Position numbers and translations under genes: made by a program
Shown here: piece after piece, positions 44,798 through 53,019 of the stretch
Position numbering within the stretch: position 1 is the first letter of the stretch
Layout: the number at the start of each line of letters is the position of its first letter
The notes under the pieces: model-generated
The model's input: only the letters and a program-made list of their open reading frames with translations
What the model was told of the DNA's origin: nothing
Databases searched by the model: none
Source of the DNA: Streptomyces achromogenes
GTDB lineage: Bacteria > Actinomycetota > Actinomycetes > Streptomycetales > Streptomycetaceae
Assembly (NCBI RefSeq): GCF_030816715.1
Contig: NZ_JAUSYH010000001.1
Coordinates: forward strand, 1,178,001 to 1,242,000
Reading direction: 5' to 3'
Length of the DNA: 64,000 nucleotides

Positions 44798-45423
44798 GCG
44801 AGGACGACCAGTTGGGCCCGGTCCCGGACGCGCAGCTTCACCATCGTGCGGCTGACGTGCGTCTTGGCGGTGAGCGGGCTGACGACCAGCCGGCGGGCGA
44901 TCTCCTCGTTGGACAGACCGATGCCCACCAGGGCCATCACCTCGCGTTCCCGCTCGGTGAGCCGGCCCAGCGCGTCGTCCGCGGCGGGCTGCTTGGAGCG
45001 GGCGGCGAACTCGGCGATGAGCCGGCGCGTCACTCCCGGTGAGAGCAGCGCGTCGCCGGCCACCACCGCCCGCACGGCACGCAGCAGTTCGTCCGGCTCG
45101 GTGTCCTTGACCAGGAATCCGGAAGCCCCCGAGCGGATCGCCTCGAACACGTACTCGTCGAGTTCGAAGGTGGTGAGCATGACCACCCTGACCTCGGAGA
45201 GGGTCTCGTCGTCGGTGATCCGGCGGGTGGCGGCCAGGCCGTCCAGGAGGGGCATCCTGATGTCCATCAGGACGACGTCGGGCCGCAGTTCGCGCACCGC
45301 CCGCACCGCCTCCCGCCCGTCCGCGGCCTCCCCGGCCACCTCGATGTCGGGCTGCGCGTCGAGCAGCGCCCGGAATCCCGCCCGGACCAGCGCCTGGTCG
45401 TCGGCGAGCAGTACGCGGATCAC
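44758..45423 (-). CDS. Two-component response regulator, NarL/LuxR type
   Basis: 221 residues. The receiver domain has the acidic pair DD (8-9), phospho-acceptor Asp54 (VLMDIRMP) and Lys in LVKDTEPDE; the C-terminal LuxR HTH is LTEREREVMALVGIGLSNEE with the recognition helix TAKTHVSRTMVK. It is phosphorylated by the kinase whose gene overlaps it by four bases. Targets are unknown; no transporter adjoins on the same strand. Confidence 0.93.
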   Translation of the reverse strand: MIRVLLADDQALVRAGFRALLDAQPDIEVAGEAADGREAVRAVRELRPDVVLMDIRMPLLDGLAATRRITDDETLSEVRVVMLTTFELDEYVFEAIRSGASGFLVKDTEPDELLRAVRAVVAGDALLSPGVTRRLIAEFAARSKQPAADDALGRLTEREREVMALVGIGLSNEEIARRLVVSPLTAKTHVSRTMVKLRVRDRAQLVVLAYESGLVRPGWLG

Positions 45424-46727
45424 CGGTCCTCCCTCGCTCCACGGTCGTCCCCGGACGTCGCGGGCAGCACGGCCAGCACCCGGAATCCGCCCCCGGGCCG
45501 CGGGCCCGCCTCGATCGTGCCGCCCAGCGCCGCGGCCCGCTCCCGCATTCCGGCGAGACCGTTGCCGCCGCCGCCCGCGTCGGCGCCGGTGGCCGGGCCG
45601 TCGTCGTCGATCCGCAGCCGCAGCGTCGTACCGCTCGCGTCGAGCCGCACGCGCGCGTGACGCGAGCCCGAGTGGCGTACGACGTTGGTCAGGGCCTCCT
45701 GGACGATGCGGAAGGCGGCGAGATCCGTGTGCGGCGACAGCCGCGGCGGCTGTCCGGTCACCTCGACCGTGAGGCCCGCGCGCGCCGCCTGTTCCACCAG
45801 TTCGGGCAGCCGGTCCAGGCCGGGTGCGGGGGCTCGCGGCGCGTCCCCCGGGGCACGGAGGGTGTCCAGCACCTGGCGCACCTCTCCCAGCGCCTCCTTG
45901 CTGGCGGACTTGATGGTGCCGAGCGCGGTGCGCGCCTGCTCGGGGTCGGAGTCGAGGAGCGCGAGGCCCACGCCCGCCTGCACGTTGATCACCGAGAGGC
46001 TGTGCGCGAGGACGTCGTGCAGTTCACGCGCGATGCGCAACCGCTCCTCCCCTGCGCGCCGCCGGGCGGCCTGCGCGCGTTCGGCCCGCTCACGGGCCCA
46101 CTGCTCACGCCGGCTCCGGACCAGCTCCGCGAGCGCCACGATCGCCAGGACCCATCCGGTGACGACGAGTTCCTGCCCGAAGGGTGCCGCGTCGTCGCCG
46201 GCGGGCGGCAGCCAGCGGTACCACCAGTGAGCGACCAGCAGATGCACGGCCCACAGCATCCCCAGGGCCGTCCAGGCGGCCCGGCGGTGTCCGGAGACGA
46301 CAGCGGCGAAGCAGGCCACCGCCACGGTCAGGAAGACCGGTCCGTAGGGGTAGCCCACGCCGAGATAGAGCGCCGCGACCGCCGCGGTGCCGAACACGAC
46401 GGCGACGGGGTGCCGCAGGCGCCACAGCAGCAGCCCGGAGGCGACCACCAGCAGCACGCGCGCGAAGACGTCGAGGGGGGCCCGCTCGCCCTCCTGCGCG
46501 TGGGCCGCGAAGGTCGAGCCGGCGAGCACGACCACGGTGATCAGCAGGGTCGAGGGCCACGGCGGCCGGCGGGCGGGGCCGGGCTCCGTGTCGTCCGGGC
46601 CGCCCGGCCCTCCCGCCCACCGCGCCTCGCCGCGCCCCCTCCAGCGGCGCGGCAACGGTGACAGCCCACGCGAGCGCCGGCCCCGCCGCTGCGCGCCGGG
46701 GGGCCCGCTCACCTGCTCTCCGTCCAT
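45420..46727 (-). CDS. Sensor histidine kinase, HisKA_3 type
   Basis: 435 residues. About five N-terminal membrane helices form the sensor, then the dimerisation/phosphoacceptor helix (LRIARELHDVLAHSLSVI, His in ELHD), then an HATPase with NVVRHSG and GGGGNGLAGMRERA. The start ATG (MDGEQVSG) lies seven bases after TAGCGT, so it is leaderless; a GTG nine bases upstream overlaps that box. Stop and start overlap (ATGA) with the response regulator. Confidence 0.92.
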   Translation of the reverse strand: MDGEQVSGPPGAQRRGRRSRGLSPLPRRWRGRGEARWAGGPGGPDDTEPGPARRPPWPSTLLITVVVLAGSTFAAHAQEGERAPLDVFARVLLVVASGLLLWRLRHPVAVVFGTAAVAALYLGVGYPYGPVFLTVAVACFAAVVSGHRRAAWTALGMLWAVHLLVAHWWYRWLPPAGDDAAPFGQELVVTGWVLAIVALAELVRSRREQWARERAERAQAARRRAGEERLRIARELHDVLAHSLSVINVQAGVGLALLDSDPEQARTALGTIKSASKEALGEVRQVLDTLRAPGDAPRAPAPGLDRLPELVEQAARAGLTVEVTGQPPRLSPHTDLAAFRIVQEALTNVVRHSGSRHARVRLDASGTTLRLRIDDDGPATGADAGGGGNGLAGMRERAAALGGTIEAGPRPGGGFRVLAVLPATSGDDRGAREDR

Positions 46728-46781
46728 GCCCGCCACGCTAGACGTCGCCCGCCCCGCCCGACGTCCGCCGGACGAGGTGGT

Positions 46782-46809
46782 CGGCCGTACTCCCCCGGAA
46801 GTACGGCCG
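46782..46809 (-). terminator. Hairpin after the TetR gene
   Basis: A perfect 10-bp stem CGGCCGTACT/AGTACGGCCG with an 8-base loop. It lies 166 bases past the TetR stop and before the kinase promoter, so it may insulate the kinase operon. Confidence 0.5.
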
Positions 46810-46975
46810 GGCGACGGATGGCGACGGGAGACGAGGGCCCGGCGGGCGGCACGCGCACCGCGGCGGGTCCGGCGCCGAAGCGCCCGGGCGTCCGCGAGGC
46901 GGGCCGGGTCGTCGAAGCCGTCGCACCATCAGAGTCACCGGAGTCAGACCGGCCGGCCGGGTCGGCGGGGCGCGT

Positions 46976-47668
46976 CTAGCGCAGGCCGACGTCGCGGGCC
47001 AGGCGGGTCACCGCGTACCGGAAGAAGGGCTCGCGTTCCTCCACGACGCGGTGGAACTGCCCGAAGAGCTCGAACCCGACCAGCCCGTACAGCTGGGCCC
47101 AGGCGGCGACGAGGGCGGTGACCGCTCCCGGCGGGAGGTCGGGCGCGAGGTCCGTCGCCATCCGCACCGCCTCGGGGACCAGATCGTCCGTCAGGAGCGG
47201 TACGTCCAGCCGGTCCTCGCGGCGCGCGTCGCGCACGATGCCGATGAGGAGGAGGCCGACCCGGGCGGCGGAGGGGACCGTCGTCCGGGGTGCGCTGTAG
47301 CCGGGCACCGGTGAGCCGTAGATCAGCGCGTACTCGTGCGGATGGGCCAGCGCCCAGGCGCGCACCGCCTCGCCGACCGCGACCCAGCGTTCCAGGGGCG
47401 CGGTCCCCGCGACGGTCGTGTGCGCGGCTTCCGCGCTCTCGCCGAGGGAGTCGTAGGCGTCGATGATGAGCGCGGTGAGCAGATCGTCGCGGCTCGGGAA
47501 GTACCGGTAGAGCGCCGACGAGGCCATGCCGAGTTCACGGGCCACGGCGCGCAGCGAAAGCTTGGCGGCACCCTCGGACGCCAGCTGTCTGCGGGCCTCC
47601 TCCTTGATGGCCGCGGTGATTTCGGCCCTGGCCCGGGCCCGTGCGCCTCGAACGGTGTCGCTGCTCAT
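46976..47668 (-). CDS. TetR family transcriptional regulator
   Basis: 230 residues from ATG (MSSDTVRG). HTH: SLRAVARELGMASSALYRYFPSRDDLLTA. The C-terminal half matches the TetR_C_13/WHG-type ligand domain (VGEAVRAWALAHPHEYALIYGSP). A GACACT -10 six bases before the ATG suggests leaderless translation. It is divergent from an F420-type reductase and two near-identical palindromes lie between them. Confidence 0.9.
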   Translation of the reverse strand: MSSDTVRGARARARAEITAAIKEEARRQLASEGAAKLSLRAVARELGMASSALYRYFPSRDDLLTALIIDAYDSLGESAEAAHTTVAGTAPLERWVAVGEAVRAWALAHPHEYALIYGSPVPGYSAPRTTVPSAARVGLLLIGIVRDARREDRLDVPLLTDDLVPEAVRMATDLAPDLPPGAVTALVAAWAQLYGLVGFELFGQFHRVVEEREPFFRYAVTRLARDVGLR

Positions 47669-47728
47669 GTCCGCAGTGTCCCACGGAAACGGATCGGTGC
47701 GCACATTCGCGAGCGGCGCACCGAAAAG

Positions 47729-47741
47729 AGAGCAGCGCTCT
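47729..47741. promoter_or_regulatory. TetR operator candidate 1
   Basis: AGAGC-AGC-GCTCT, perfect inverted repeat, nearer to the TetR gene (promoter -10 at 47675-47680). Same core as the second site. Confidence 0.65.
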
Positions 47742-47782
47742 TGCCATGACGTACCGCACTCGGGCACACTCGTTCTCGAGCG

Positions 47783-47795
47783 AGAGCAGTGCTCA
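47783..47795. promoter_or_regulatory. TetR operator candidate 2
   Basis: AGAGC-AGT-GCTCA; the inner GAGCAGTGCTC is a perfect repeat. It lies 54 bases from site 1 and 28 bases before the reductase start, overlapping the presumed promoter of that gene. Confidence 0.65.
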
Positions 47796-47822
47796 CACTT
47801 TCCGCCTCAGGAGGCAGCAGCG

Positions 47823-48278
47823 ATGTCGACCCACGTGCAGAAGCCAGGCTGGTTCACCGTCAACGTCTTCAATCGTGCGGTGGCCTGGCTGACCCGTCGC
47901 GGTCTCAGCGTGTGGGGGTCCAGGGTGCTGGCGGTCCGCGGCCGCAAGAGCGGCGCCTGGCGGACCACCCCGGTGAACCTGCTGACCGTCGACGGACAGC
48001 AGTACCTCGTCGCCCCGCGCGGCCACGTCCAGTGGACGCACAACATGCGCGCGGCGGGCGGCGGCGAACTCCACCTCGGCAGAGCCGTGGAGGAGTTCAC
48101 GGCCACCGAGGTCACCGACGACGACAAGGCGCCGCTGCTGCGCGCCTACCTCAAGCGCTGGAAGGCCGAGGTCGGCGTCTTCTTCAACGGGGTGGGCCCG
48201 GACTCCCCCGAGGCCGAACTGCGCCGTATCGCCCCGGACCACCCGGTGTTCCGGATCACCGTCACCGACCGCCGCTGA
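47823..48278 (+). CDS. Nitroreductase/deazaflavin (F420)-dependent family oxidoreductase
   Basis: 151 residues, AGGAGG eight bases before the ATG. Split-beta-barrel fold of the Ddn type: VLAVRGRKSGAWRTTPVNLL and LVAPRGHVQWTHNMRAAG. These proteins bind F420 and reduce quinones or related compounds. Probably repressed by the divergent TetR regulator. Confidence 0.87.
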   Translation: MSTHVQKPGWFTVNVFNRAVAWLTRRGLSVWGSRVLAVRGRKSGAWRTTPVNLLTVDGQQYLVAPRGHVQWTHNMRAAGGGELHLGRAVEEFTATEVTDDDKAPLLRAYLKRWKAEVGVFFNGVGPDSPEAELRRIAPDHPVFRITVTDRR

Positions 48279-48291
48279 CCGGGAGCGGTCA
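48276..48291. terminator. Bidirectional hairpin covering both convergent stop codons
   Basis: TGACCG-GGAG-CGGTCA: the first three bases are the plus-strand stop (TGA) and the last three the minus-strand stop (TCA). Only ten bases separate the two genes. Confidence 0.5.
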
Positions 48292-49566
48292 GGAACCGCT
48301 CTCGTCGGCCGCCTGCGCGGGCTCCGCGGTGGCCGCGATCCGCCGGTCCATCGCGGTCAGCGCCCGCTGGGCCATCGGATGGGACCGGACGAGTTCGCCC
48401 AGCGTTGTCCGGCCACGTGTGATGTCGGTGAACGCCCGCCAGGCCGGCCGGAACCCGGTGAGCGCCGCGTGGAAGAGCCCGGGACGGCGCTCGAACGCGG
48501 CGAGCATCCGCTTGCCGACGCTCATCTCCACGCCCAGGCCCGCCTTGACCGCGAAGGCGTAGTTCAGCGCCTGGCGGCGGGCGTCGACCGCGTCGTGCGC
48601 CTCGGAGATCCGGACCGCCCACTCGCCCGCGAGCCGGCCGGAGCGCAGGGCGAAGGAGATGCCTTCGCGCGTCCACGGCTCGAGCAGCCCCGCCGCGTCC
48701 CCGCAGACCAGCACCCGCCCGCGCGAGAGCGGCGAGTCGTCCGCCCGGCAGCGCGTCAGATGACCGGAGGAGATGCTCGGTTCGAACCCGGCGAGGCCGA
48801 GCCGCCCCACGAAGTCCTCCAGGTAGCGCTTGGTGGCCGCGCCTTCGCCGCGCGCCGAGATCACGCCTACGGTCAGCGTGTCCCCCTTGGGGAACACCCA
48901 GCCGTAGCTGCCCGGCATCGGGCCCCAGTCGATGAGTACCCGGCCCTTCCAGTCCTCGGCGACCGTGTCCGGGACCGGGATCTCCGCCTCCAGGCCGAGG
49001 TCCACCTGGTCGAGTTTGACGCCGACGTGCGCTCCTATCCGGCTGGCGCTGCCGTCCGCCCCGACCACCGCGCGCGCGAGCAGCGTCTCACCGCCCTGCA
49101 GGACGACGGCGACCGAGCGCCGGTCCGGCACCGCCGAGCCGTGCTGCTCGACCCGCTGCACGGTCACGCCGGTGCGCAGCTCGGCGCCCGCCTTCTGGGC
49201 GTGCTCGACCAGCTGCTGGTCGAACTCGGGCCGGTTGATCAGCCCGAACAGCATCTGCCGGGAGCGGCGCGTGCGGGTGAAGCGCCCGTTGTTCGAGAAC
49301 GTGACCGCGTGCACGCGGTCACGGAAGGGCAGCTCGAACCCGGGCGGCAGCGCGTCCCGGGAGGGGCCGATGATGCCGCCGCCGCACGTCTTGTAGCGGG
49401 GCAGTTCCGCCTTCTCCAGCAGCAGCACGCGCCGCCCCGTGACCGCGGCCGCATAGGCGGCCGAGGCCCCCGCGGGCCCCGCGCCCACCACCACGACGTC
49501 CCACACCTGCCGGGCGTCGTCCGCCGAAGAGTTCTCGTCGTCCGCCGAAGAGTTCTGGCTGCTCAC
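48289..49566 (-). CDS. Geranylgeranyl reductase family FAD-dependent oxidoreductase
   Basis: 425 residues from GTG. FAD-binding VVVGAGPAGASAAYAAA, then CGGGIIGPSR (the conserved Cys-Gly-Gly motif of the family), GADGSASRIG, and GDAAGLLEPWTREGIS. Family members reduce isoprenoid double bonds, for example in menaquinone or lipid biosynthesis. The N-terminus carries a duplicated NSSADD segment created by a DNA direct repeat. Confidence 0.88.
   Translation of the reverse strand: MSSQNSSADDENSSADDARQVWDVVVVGAGPAGASAAYAAAVTGRRVLLLEKAELPRYKTCGGGIIGPSRDALPPGFELPFRDRVHAVTFSNNGRFTRTRRSRQMLFGLINRPEFDQQLVEHAQKAGAELRTGVTVQRVEQHGSAVPDRRSVAVVLQGGETLLARAVVGADGSASRIGAHVGVKLDQVDLGLEAEIPVPDTVAEDWKGRVLIDWGPMPGSYGWVFPKGDTLTVGVISARGEGAATKRYLEDFVGRLGLAGFEPSISSGHLTRCRADDSPLSRGRVLVCGDAAGLLEPWTREGISFALRSGRLAGEWAVRISEAHDAVDARRQALNYAFAVKAGLGVEMSVGKRMLAAFERRPGLFHAALTGFRPAWRAFTDITRGRTTLGELVRSHPMAQRALTAMDRRIAATAEPAQAADESGS
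49517..49556. repeat. 19-bp direct repeat inside the reductase N-terminus
   Basis: TCGTCCGCCGAAGAGTTCT at 49517-49535 and 49538-49556, 21-bp pitch, so it duplicates seven codons in frame. Confidence 0.75.
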
Positions 49567-49769
49567 GATGGTCTACTGCTCCCGATCAAGCCGCTTGCCG
49601 CACCTGTCTCCCCGCATCCTACGGCGGAGATCGTCACGGCCCGATGACGGTCCGCTGTGGCAGGATCGGCGGCGTGCGCGCCCCCACCCGGCAGACGCGT
49701 ACGCTCGCACGGTCCCTCGAACGGACCAGTGCCACCCTGTACAACGTCGCACCCACAAGGAGCGTGCCC

Positions 49770-51125
49770 ATGTCGTCGAATCCGGTCGCCGAGACCGTCG
49801 CCTCGCTGATGCCCAGGGCACGGGCGGAACTCGCCGAACTGGTGGCCTTCGCGTCGGTGGCGGACTTCGACCAGTTCCCGAGGAGCGAGAGCGAGGCCGC
49901 CGTCGACTGGATCTCGGCGGCCCTGCGGGCCGAGGGCTTCCAGGACGTGGCCGTCCTCGACACTCCCGACGGCACCCAGTCGGTCTACGGCTGTCTGCCC
50001 GGCCCCGCCGGCGCCAGGACCGTCCTGCTCTACGCGCACTACGACGTGCAGCCGCCGCTGGACGAGGCCGCCTGGACCAGCCCGCCCTTCGAGCTGACCG
50101 AGCGGGACGGCCGCTGGTACGGCCGCGGCAGCGCCGACTGCAAGGGCGGCGTGGTCATGCACCTGCTCGCGCTGCGCGCCCTGAAGGCGAACGGCGGCGT
50201 GCCGGTCACCGTCAAGGTGATCGTCGAGGGCTCCGAGGAACAGGGCACCGGCGGCCTGGAGCGGTACGCGGAGGAGCACCCCGACCTGCTGACGGCCGAC
50301 GCCGTCGTCATCGGCGACGCGGGCAACTTCCGCGTCGGCCTGCCGACGGTCACCTCCACCCTGCGCGGCATGACCATGCTGCGGGTGCGGGTCGACACCC
50401 TCGAGGGCAATCTGCACTCCGGCCAGTTCGGCGGCGCGGCCCCCGACGCGCTGGGCGCGCTGATCCGCGTCCTGGACTCGCTGCGCGCCGAGGACGGCTC
50501 GACGACGGTCGACGGACTCACCGACGACTCGCGGTGGGAGGGCCTGCAGTACGACGAGGCGCAGTTCCGCAAGGACGCCAAGGTGCTGGACGGCGTCGGC
50601 CTGATCGGTTCCGGCACGGTCGCCGACCGCATCTGGGCCCGGCCCGCCGTGACGGTCCTCGGCATCGACTGCCCGCCGGTCGTCGGCGCCACCCCGTCCG
50701 TACAGGCCGGCGCCCGCGCGCTGATCAGCCTGCGCGTGCCGCCGGGCGTGGACGCCGCCGAGGCCACGAAGCTGCTCCAGGCCCACCTGGAGGCGCACAC
50801 CCCGTGGGGCGCGCGGCTGAGCACCGAGCAGATCGGCCAGGGGCAGGCGTTCAGCGCCGACACCACCAGCCCGGCGTACGCGGCGATGGCGCAGGCCATG
50901 TCCGTCGCCTACCCGGGCCAGGAGATGCAGTACGCGGGCCAGGGCGGCTCCATTCCCCTGTGCAACACCCTCGCGGGCCTCTATCCGCGGGCGGAGATCC
51001 TGCTCATCGGCCTGAGCGAGCCCGAGGCGCAGATCCACGCGGTCGACGAGAGCGTGTCCCCGCAGGAGCTGGAGCGGCTGTCGGTGGCCGAGGCCCTGTT
51101 CCTGCGCCACTACGCGGCGAGCTGA
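49770..51125 (+). CDS. M20 family dipeptidase
   Basis: 451 residues, AAGGAG seven bases before the ATG. Zinc peptidase signatures: LYAHYDVQP, GRGSADCKGG, VEGSEEQGTGGLE, EGNLHSGQFGG in the lid domain, and the C-terminal AQIHAVDESV histidine. Cytosolic hydrolysis of dipeptides. Confidence 0.92.
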   Translation: MSSNPVAETVASLMPRARAELAELVAFASVADFDQFPRSESEAAVDWISAALRAEGFQDVAVLDTPDGTQSVYGCLPGPAGARTVLLYAHYDVQPPLDEAAWTSPPFELTERDGRWYGRGSADCKGGVVMHLLALRALKANGGVPVTVKVIVEGSEEQGTGGLERYAEEHPDLLTADAVVIGDAGNFRVGLPTVTSTLRGMTMLRVRVDTLEGNLHSGQFGGAAPDALGALIRVLDSLRAEDGSTTVDGLTDDSRWEGLQYDEAQFRKDAKVLDGVGLIGSGTVADRIWARPAVTVLGIDCPPVVGATPSVQAGARALISLRVPPGVDAAEATKLLQAHLEAHTPWGARLSTEQIGQGQAFSADTTSPAYAAMAQAMSVAYPGQEMQYAGQGGSIPLCNTLAGLYPRAEILLIGLSEPEAQIHAVDESVSPQELERLSVAEALFLRHYAAS

Positions 51126-51128
51126 GCC

Positions 51129-51150
51129 CCCCGGGACGGGCATCCCGGGG
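51129..51150 (+). terminator. Terminator after the dipeptidase gene
   Basis: Perfect 8-bp stem CCCCGGGA/TCCCGGGG with a 6-base loop, three bases after the stop. Confidence 0.7.
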
Positions 51151-51341
51151 AGCGAGGAGCACGCGGCTTCGCGCGGTGTCGTGCGGGGCCACGAAGAAGG
51201 TAATGGGGGCGGCGGATCGGTGCCGACGGCCGGCGGCCGACCCGTGGGCCCCCCTCGACGACGGACCGCCCGTCGGTCGGCTGCCCATGGGTCGGCTGCC
51301 GCTTCGGCCGCCGAGGCACGGTTCGGACGCCGTCGCACGGT

Positions 51342-51404
51342 TGTCCCGACAAGAGACACAGCTGTCCCGGGAGGAGACACGGCCGTCCGGACGGGAGACA
51401 CCGC
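51342..51404. repeat. Degenerate 21-bp tandem repeat
   Basis: Three 21-base units (51342-51362, 51363-51383, 51384-51404) with pattern yGTCCsGrmrrGAGACACmGC, followed to about 51452 by shorter decayed copies (TGTCGGGACACGGC, TGTCCTGACACGGC). Each also contains GTC...GAC inverted elements. Confidence 0.6.
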
Positions 51405-51519
51405 TGTCGGGACACGGCCCTCCTGACGCCGCTGTCCTGACACGGCTGTCCGGGCAGAAGGGCCGGGAGGTTGTGTCCCGGCGGCGGCCGCGCGGAGCGT
51501 CCTCGCCCGACCGCCGCGC

Positions 51520-52563
51520 TCACCCCTGCGGAACGCCGGCCTCGAGGTAGAGCGCGGCCCCGCGCTCACGGGCCCGCAGCGCCCAGCGCAGCCGCTCGTA
51601 GCGGACCGGCGGCAGCAGGTCGGCGGCCTCCTCCTCCGTCACGAAGCGCCAGGCCCGCAGCTCGGGGCCGGGCAGCAGCAGCCCGTCGACGGCAGCGGCG
51701 TCGAGCCGGCCGCCGTCGAAGAGAAGCCGCAGGCCCCCGTAGCGGGGCGGCGCGGGCCGCTCCCAGTCGACGACGAGCAGCGGGGGAACGTCCGCCAGCC
51801 GGATCCCGGTCTCCTCCTCGACCTCGCGGATGCCCGCGCGCGCGGGCGCCTCGCCGGGTTCCACCACACCGCCGGGAAACTCCCAGCCGGGCTTGTAGGT
51901 CGGGTCGACGAGCAGCACCCGGTCCCGGTCGTCGAAAAGGAGCACCCCGGCGGCCAGCGTCTCGGCGGTGGGCTCGGGGGTCTGCACGATGTCGCACGCG
52001 GACACGGCGCCGCTGCCGACCGCCTCGGCGATCCGGACGGCGGTCGCGTGCGGGGTGAGGGCGCCGTTGTCCACGAGGTGGGCGTCGGCGGTGAGCCAGG
52101 ACGCGAGGGCGGCGCGGTAGGGCTCGATGTGGTCGTACGACCACTGCCGCACCCGTATCTCACCGTCGGGGAGGTCCACGGGGATCTCCCGGCCGGCTAT
52201 CCGCTCGCGCAGGATCGTTTCCGCCGGAGCGAGAAGCACGTGCCGGACAGCGATGCGGCGGGCCGCGAGACCGCCGAAGATCTCGTCGCGGTACTCCTGC
52301 CGCAGCAACGTCATGGGGACGACGAGGGTTCCACCCAGTTCGGCGAGGAGCGCGGCCACCGTGTCGATCACGAGTCGCCGCCAGATCGGCAGGTCCTGGT
52401 AGTCGCCGACCTCGGCGAGGCGCTTGGGCGGCAGCAGGTGCGGGAGCGCCGCGCCGACGACCTCGGGGTCGAAGAACGTGCTGTTCGGGATCAGGTCGAT
52501 CAGCTCCCGTGCGGTGGTCGTCTTTCCCGCACCGAACGCGCCGTTGATCCAGACGACGGTCAC
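51520..52563 (-). CDS. TmrB-like nucleotide-binding (kinase-fold) domain fused to a Nudix hydrolase
   Basis: 347 residues from GTG with GAGGGGGAA upstream. N-terminal P-loop domain (about 1-180): Walker A INGAFGAGKTTTA, WRRLVIDTV and a LRERI lid, like the TmrB/adenylate-kinase-type group. The C-terminal Nudix domain (about 205-345) has the full box GGVVEPGEAPARAGI, then REVEEETGI. Possibly couples phosphorylation of a small molecule or nucleotide with hydrolysis of a nucleoside-diphosphate derivative; the substrate is unknown. Confidence 0.86.
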   Translation of the reverse strand: MTVVWINGAFGAGKTTTARELIDLIPNSTFFDPEVVGAALPHLLPPKRLAEVGDYQDLPIWRRLVIDTVAALLAELGGTLVVPMTLLRQEYRDEIFGGLAARRIAVRHVLLAPAETILRERIAGREIPVDLPDGEIRVRQWSYDHIEPYRAALASWLTADAHLVDNGALTPHATAVRIAEAVGSGAVSACDIVQTPEPTAETLAAGVLLFDDRDRVLLVDPTYKPGWEFPGGVVEPGEAPARAGIREVEEETGIRLADVPPLLVVDWERPAPPRYGGLRLLFDGGRLDAAAVDGLLLPGPELRAWRFVTEEEAADLLPPVRYERLRWALRARERGAALYLEAGVPQG

Positions 52564-52651
52564 GGTTCCCCCTCTTCTGTCGGCCCCCTGTGGCTTGCCC
52601 GCTCCACCCTGCCCCGGAAACCAGTTCGCGTTGAGAACGCGCGGACGCGCC

Positions 52652-52686
52652 GACGCCGGCGCCCCTCGCGGTGGGGCGCCGGCGTC
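52652..52686 (-). terminator. Terminator after the small secreted protein gene
   Basis: A perfect 14-bp stem (GACGCCGGCGCCCC and complement) with a 7-base loop, 20 bases past the stop at 52707. Confidence 0.75.
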
Positions 52687-52706
52687 GTGGCCTCGGGGGC
52701 GGTCCG

Positions 52707-52901
52707 TCAGTCGGTCTGCCCGAGGGCATCGTCGTCCACGGCGAGGCTGTCGCTGGAGAGGGTGTGGTCGAGCGAGCTGAGCGTGTCTCCTACGTTCAGT
52801 CCGTCGAGGTCGTCGGCGGCCAGGCCGTGCGAGGGGCTGATCGCCGCGACGACGAAGCCGGTGGCGAGGGAGGCGATGGCGAGCATGCTGCGCTTCTTCA
52901 T
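52707..52901 (-). CDS. Small secreted protein
   Basis: 64 residues from ATG (MKKRSMLAIASLATG). A classic Sec signal peptide (basic n-region, hydrophobic core, cleavage probably after HGLA) releases an acidic Asp/Leu/Ser-rich peptide of about 35 residues (DDLDGLNVGDTLSSLDHTL). A strong terminator follows. Function unknown; the longer in-frame reading covering the next gene is a shadow. Confidence 0.75.
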   Translation of the reverse strand: MKKRSMLAIASLATGFVVAAISPSHGLAADDLDGLNVGDTLSSLDHTLSSDSLAVDDDALGQTD

Positions 52902-53019
52902 GCGCGGATCAACTGCGCGAGCGGGCCCGGAGTCACGCCCGGCCCGGCAATCCGTTCGCGCGGACCACCGGCCGGCGGCGAGAATGCCGTGATCGCCGAC
53001 GTCATCGAGGAGTTGTGCC

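Larger units (their letters stand above)
51126..51519. other. 394-base gap with terminator and a 21-bp tandem repeat
   Basis: The gap starts with a terminator hairpin and holds degenerate 21-bp repeats (51342 onward). Open frames through it translate to repeats such as RDTAVPGG/GDTAVRT but show no conserved gene. Confidence 0.55.

Noticed and set aside
51181..51426. 81-codon frame encoding DTAV repeats
   Set aside because: The repeats come from the 21-bp DNA array; there is no conserved sequence or convincing start site.
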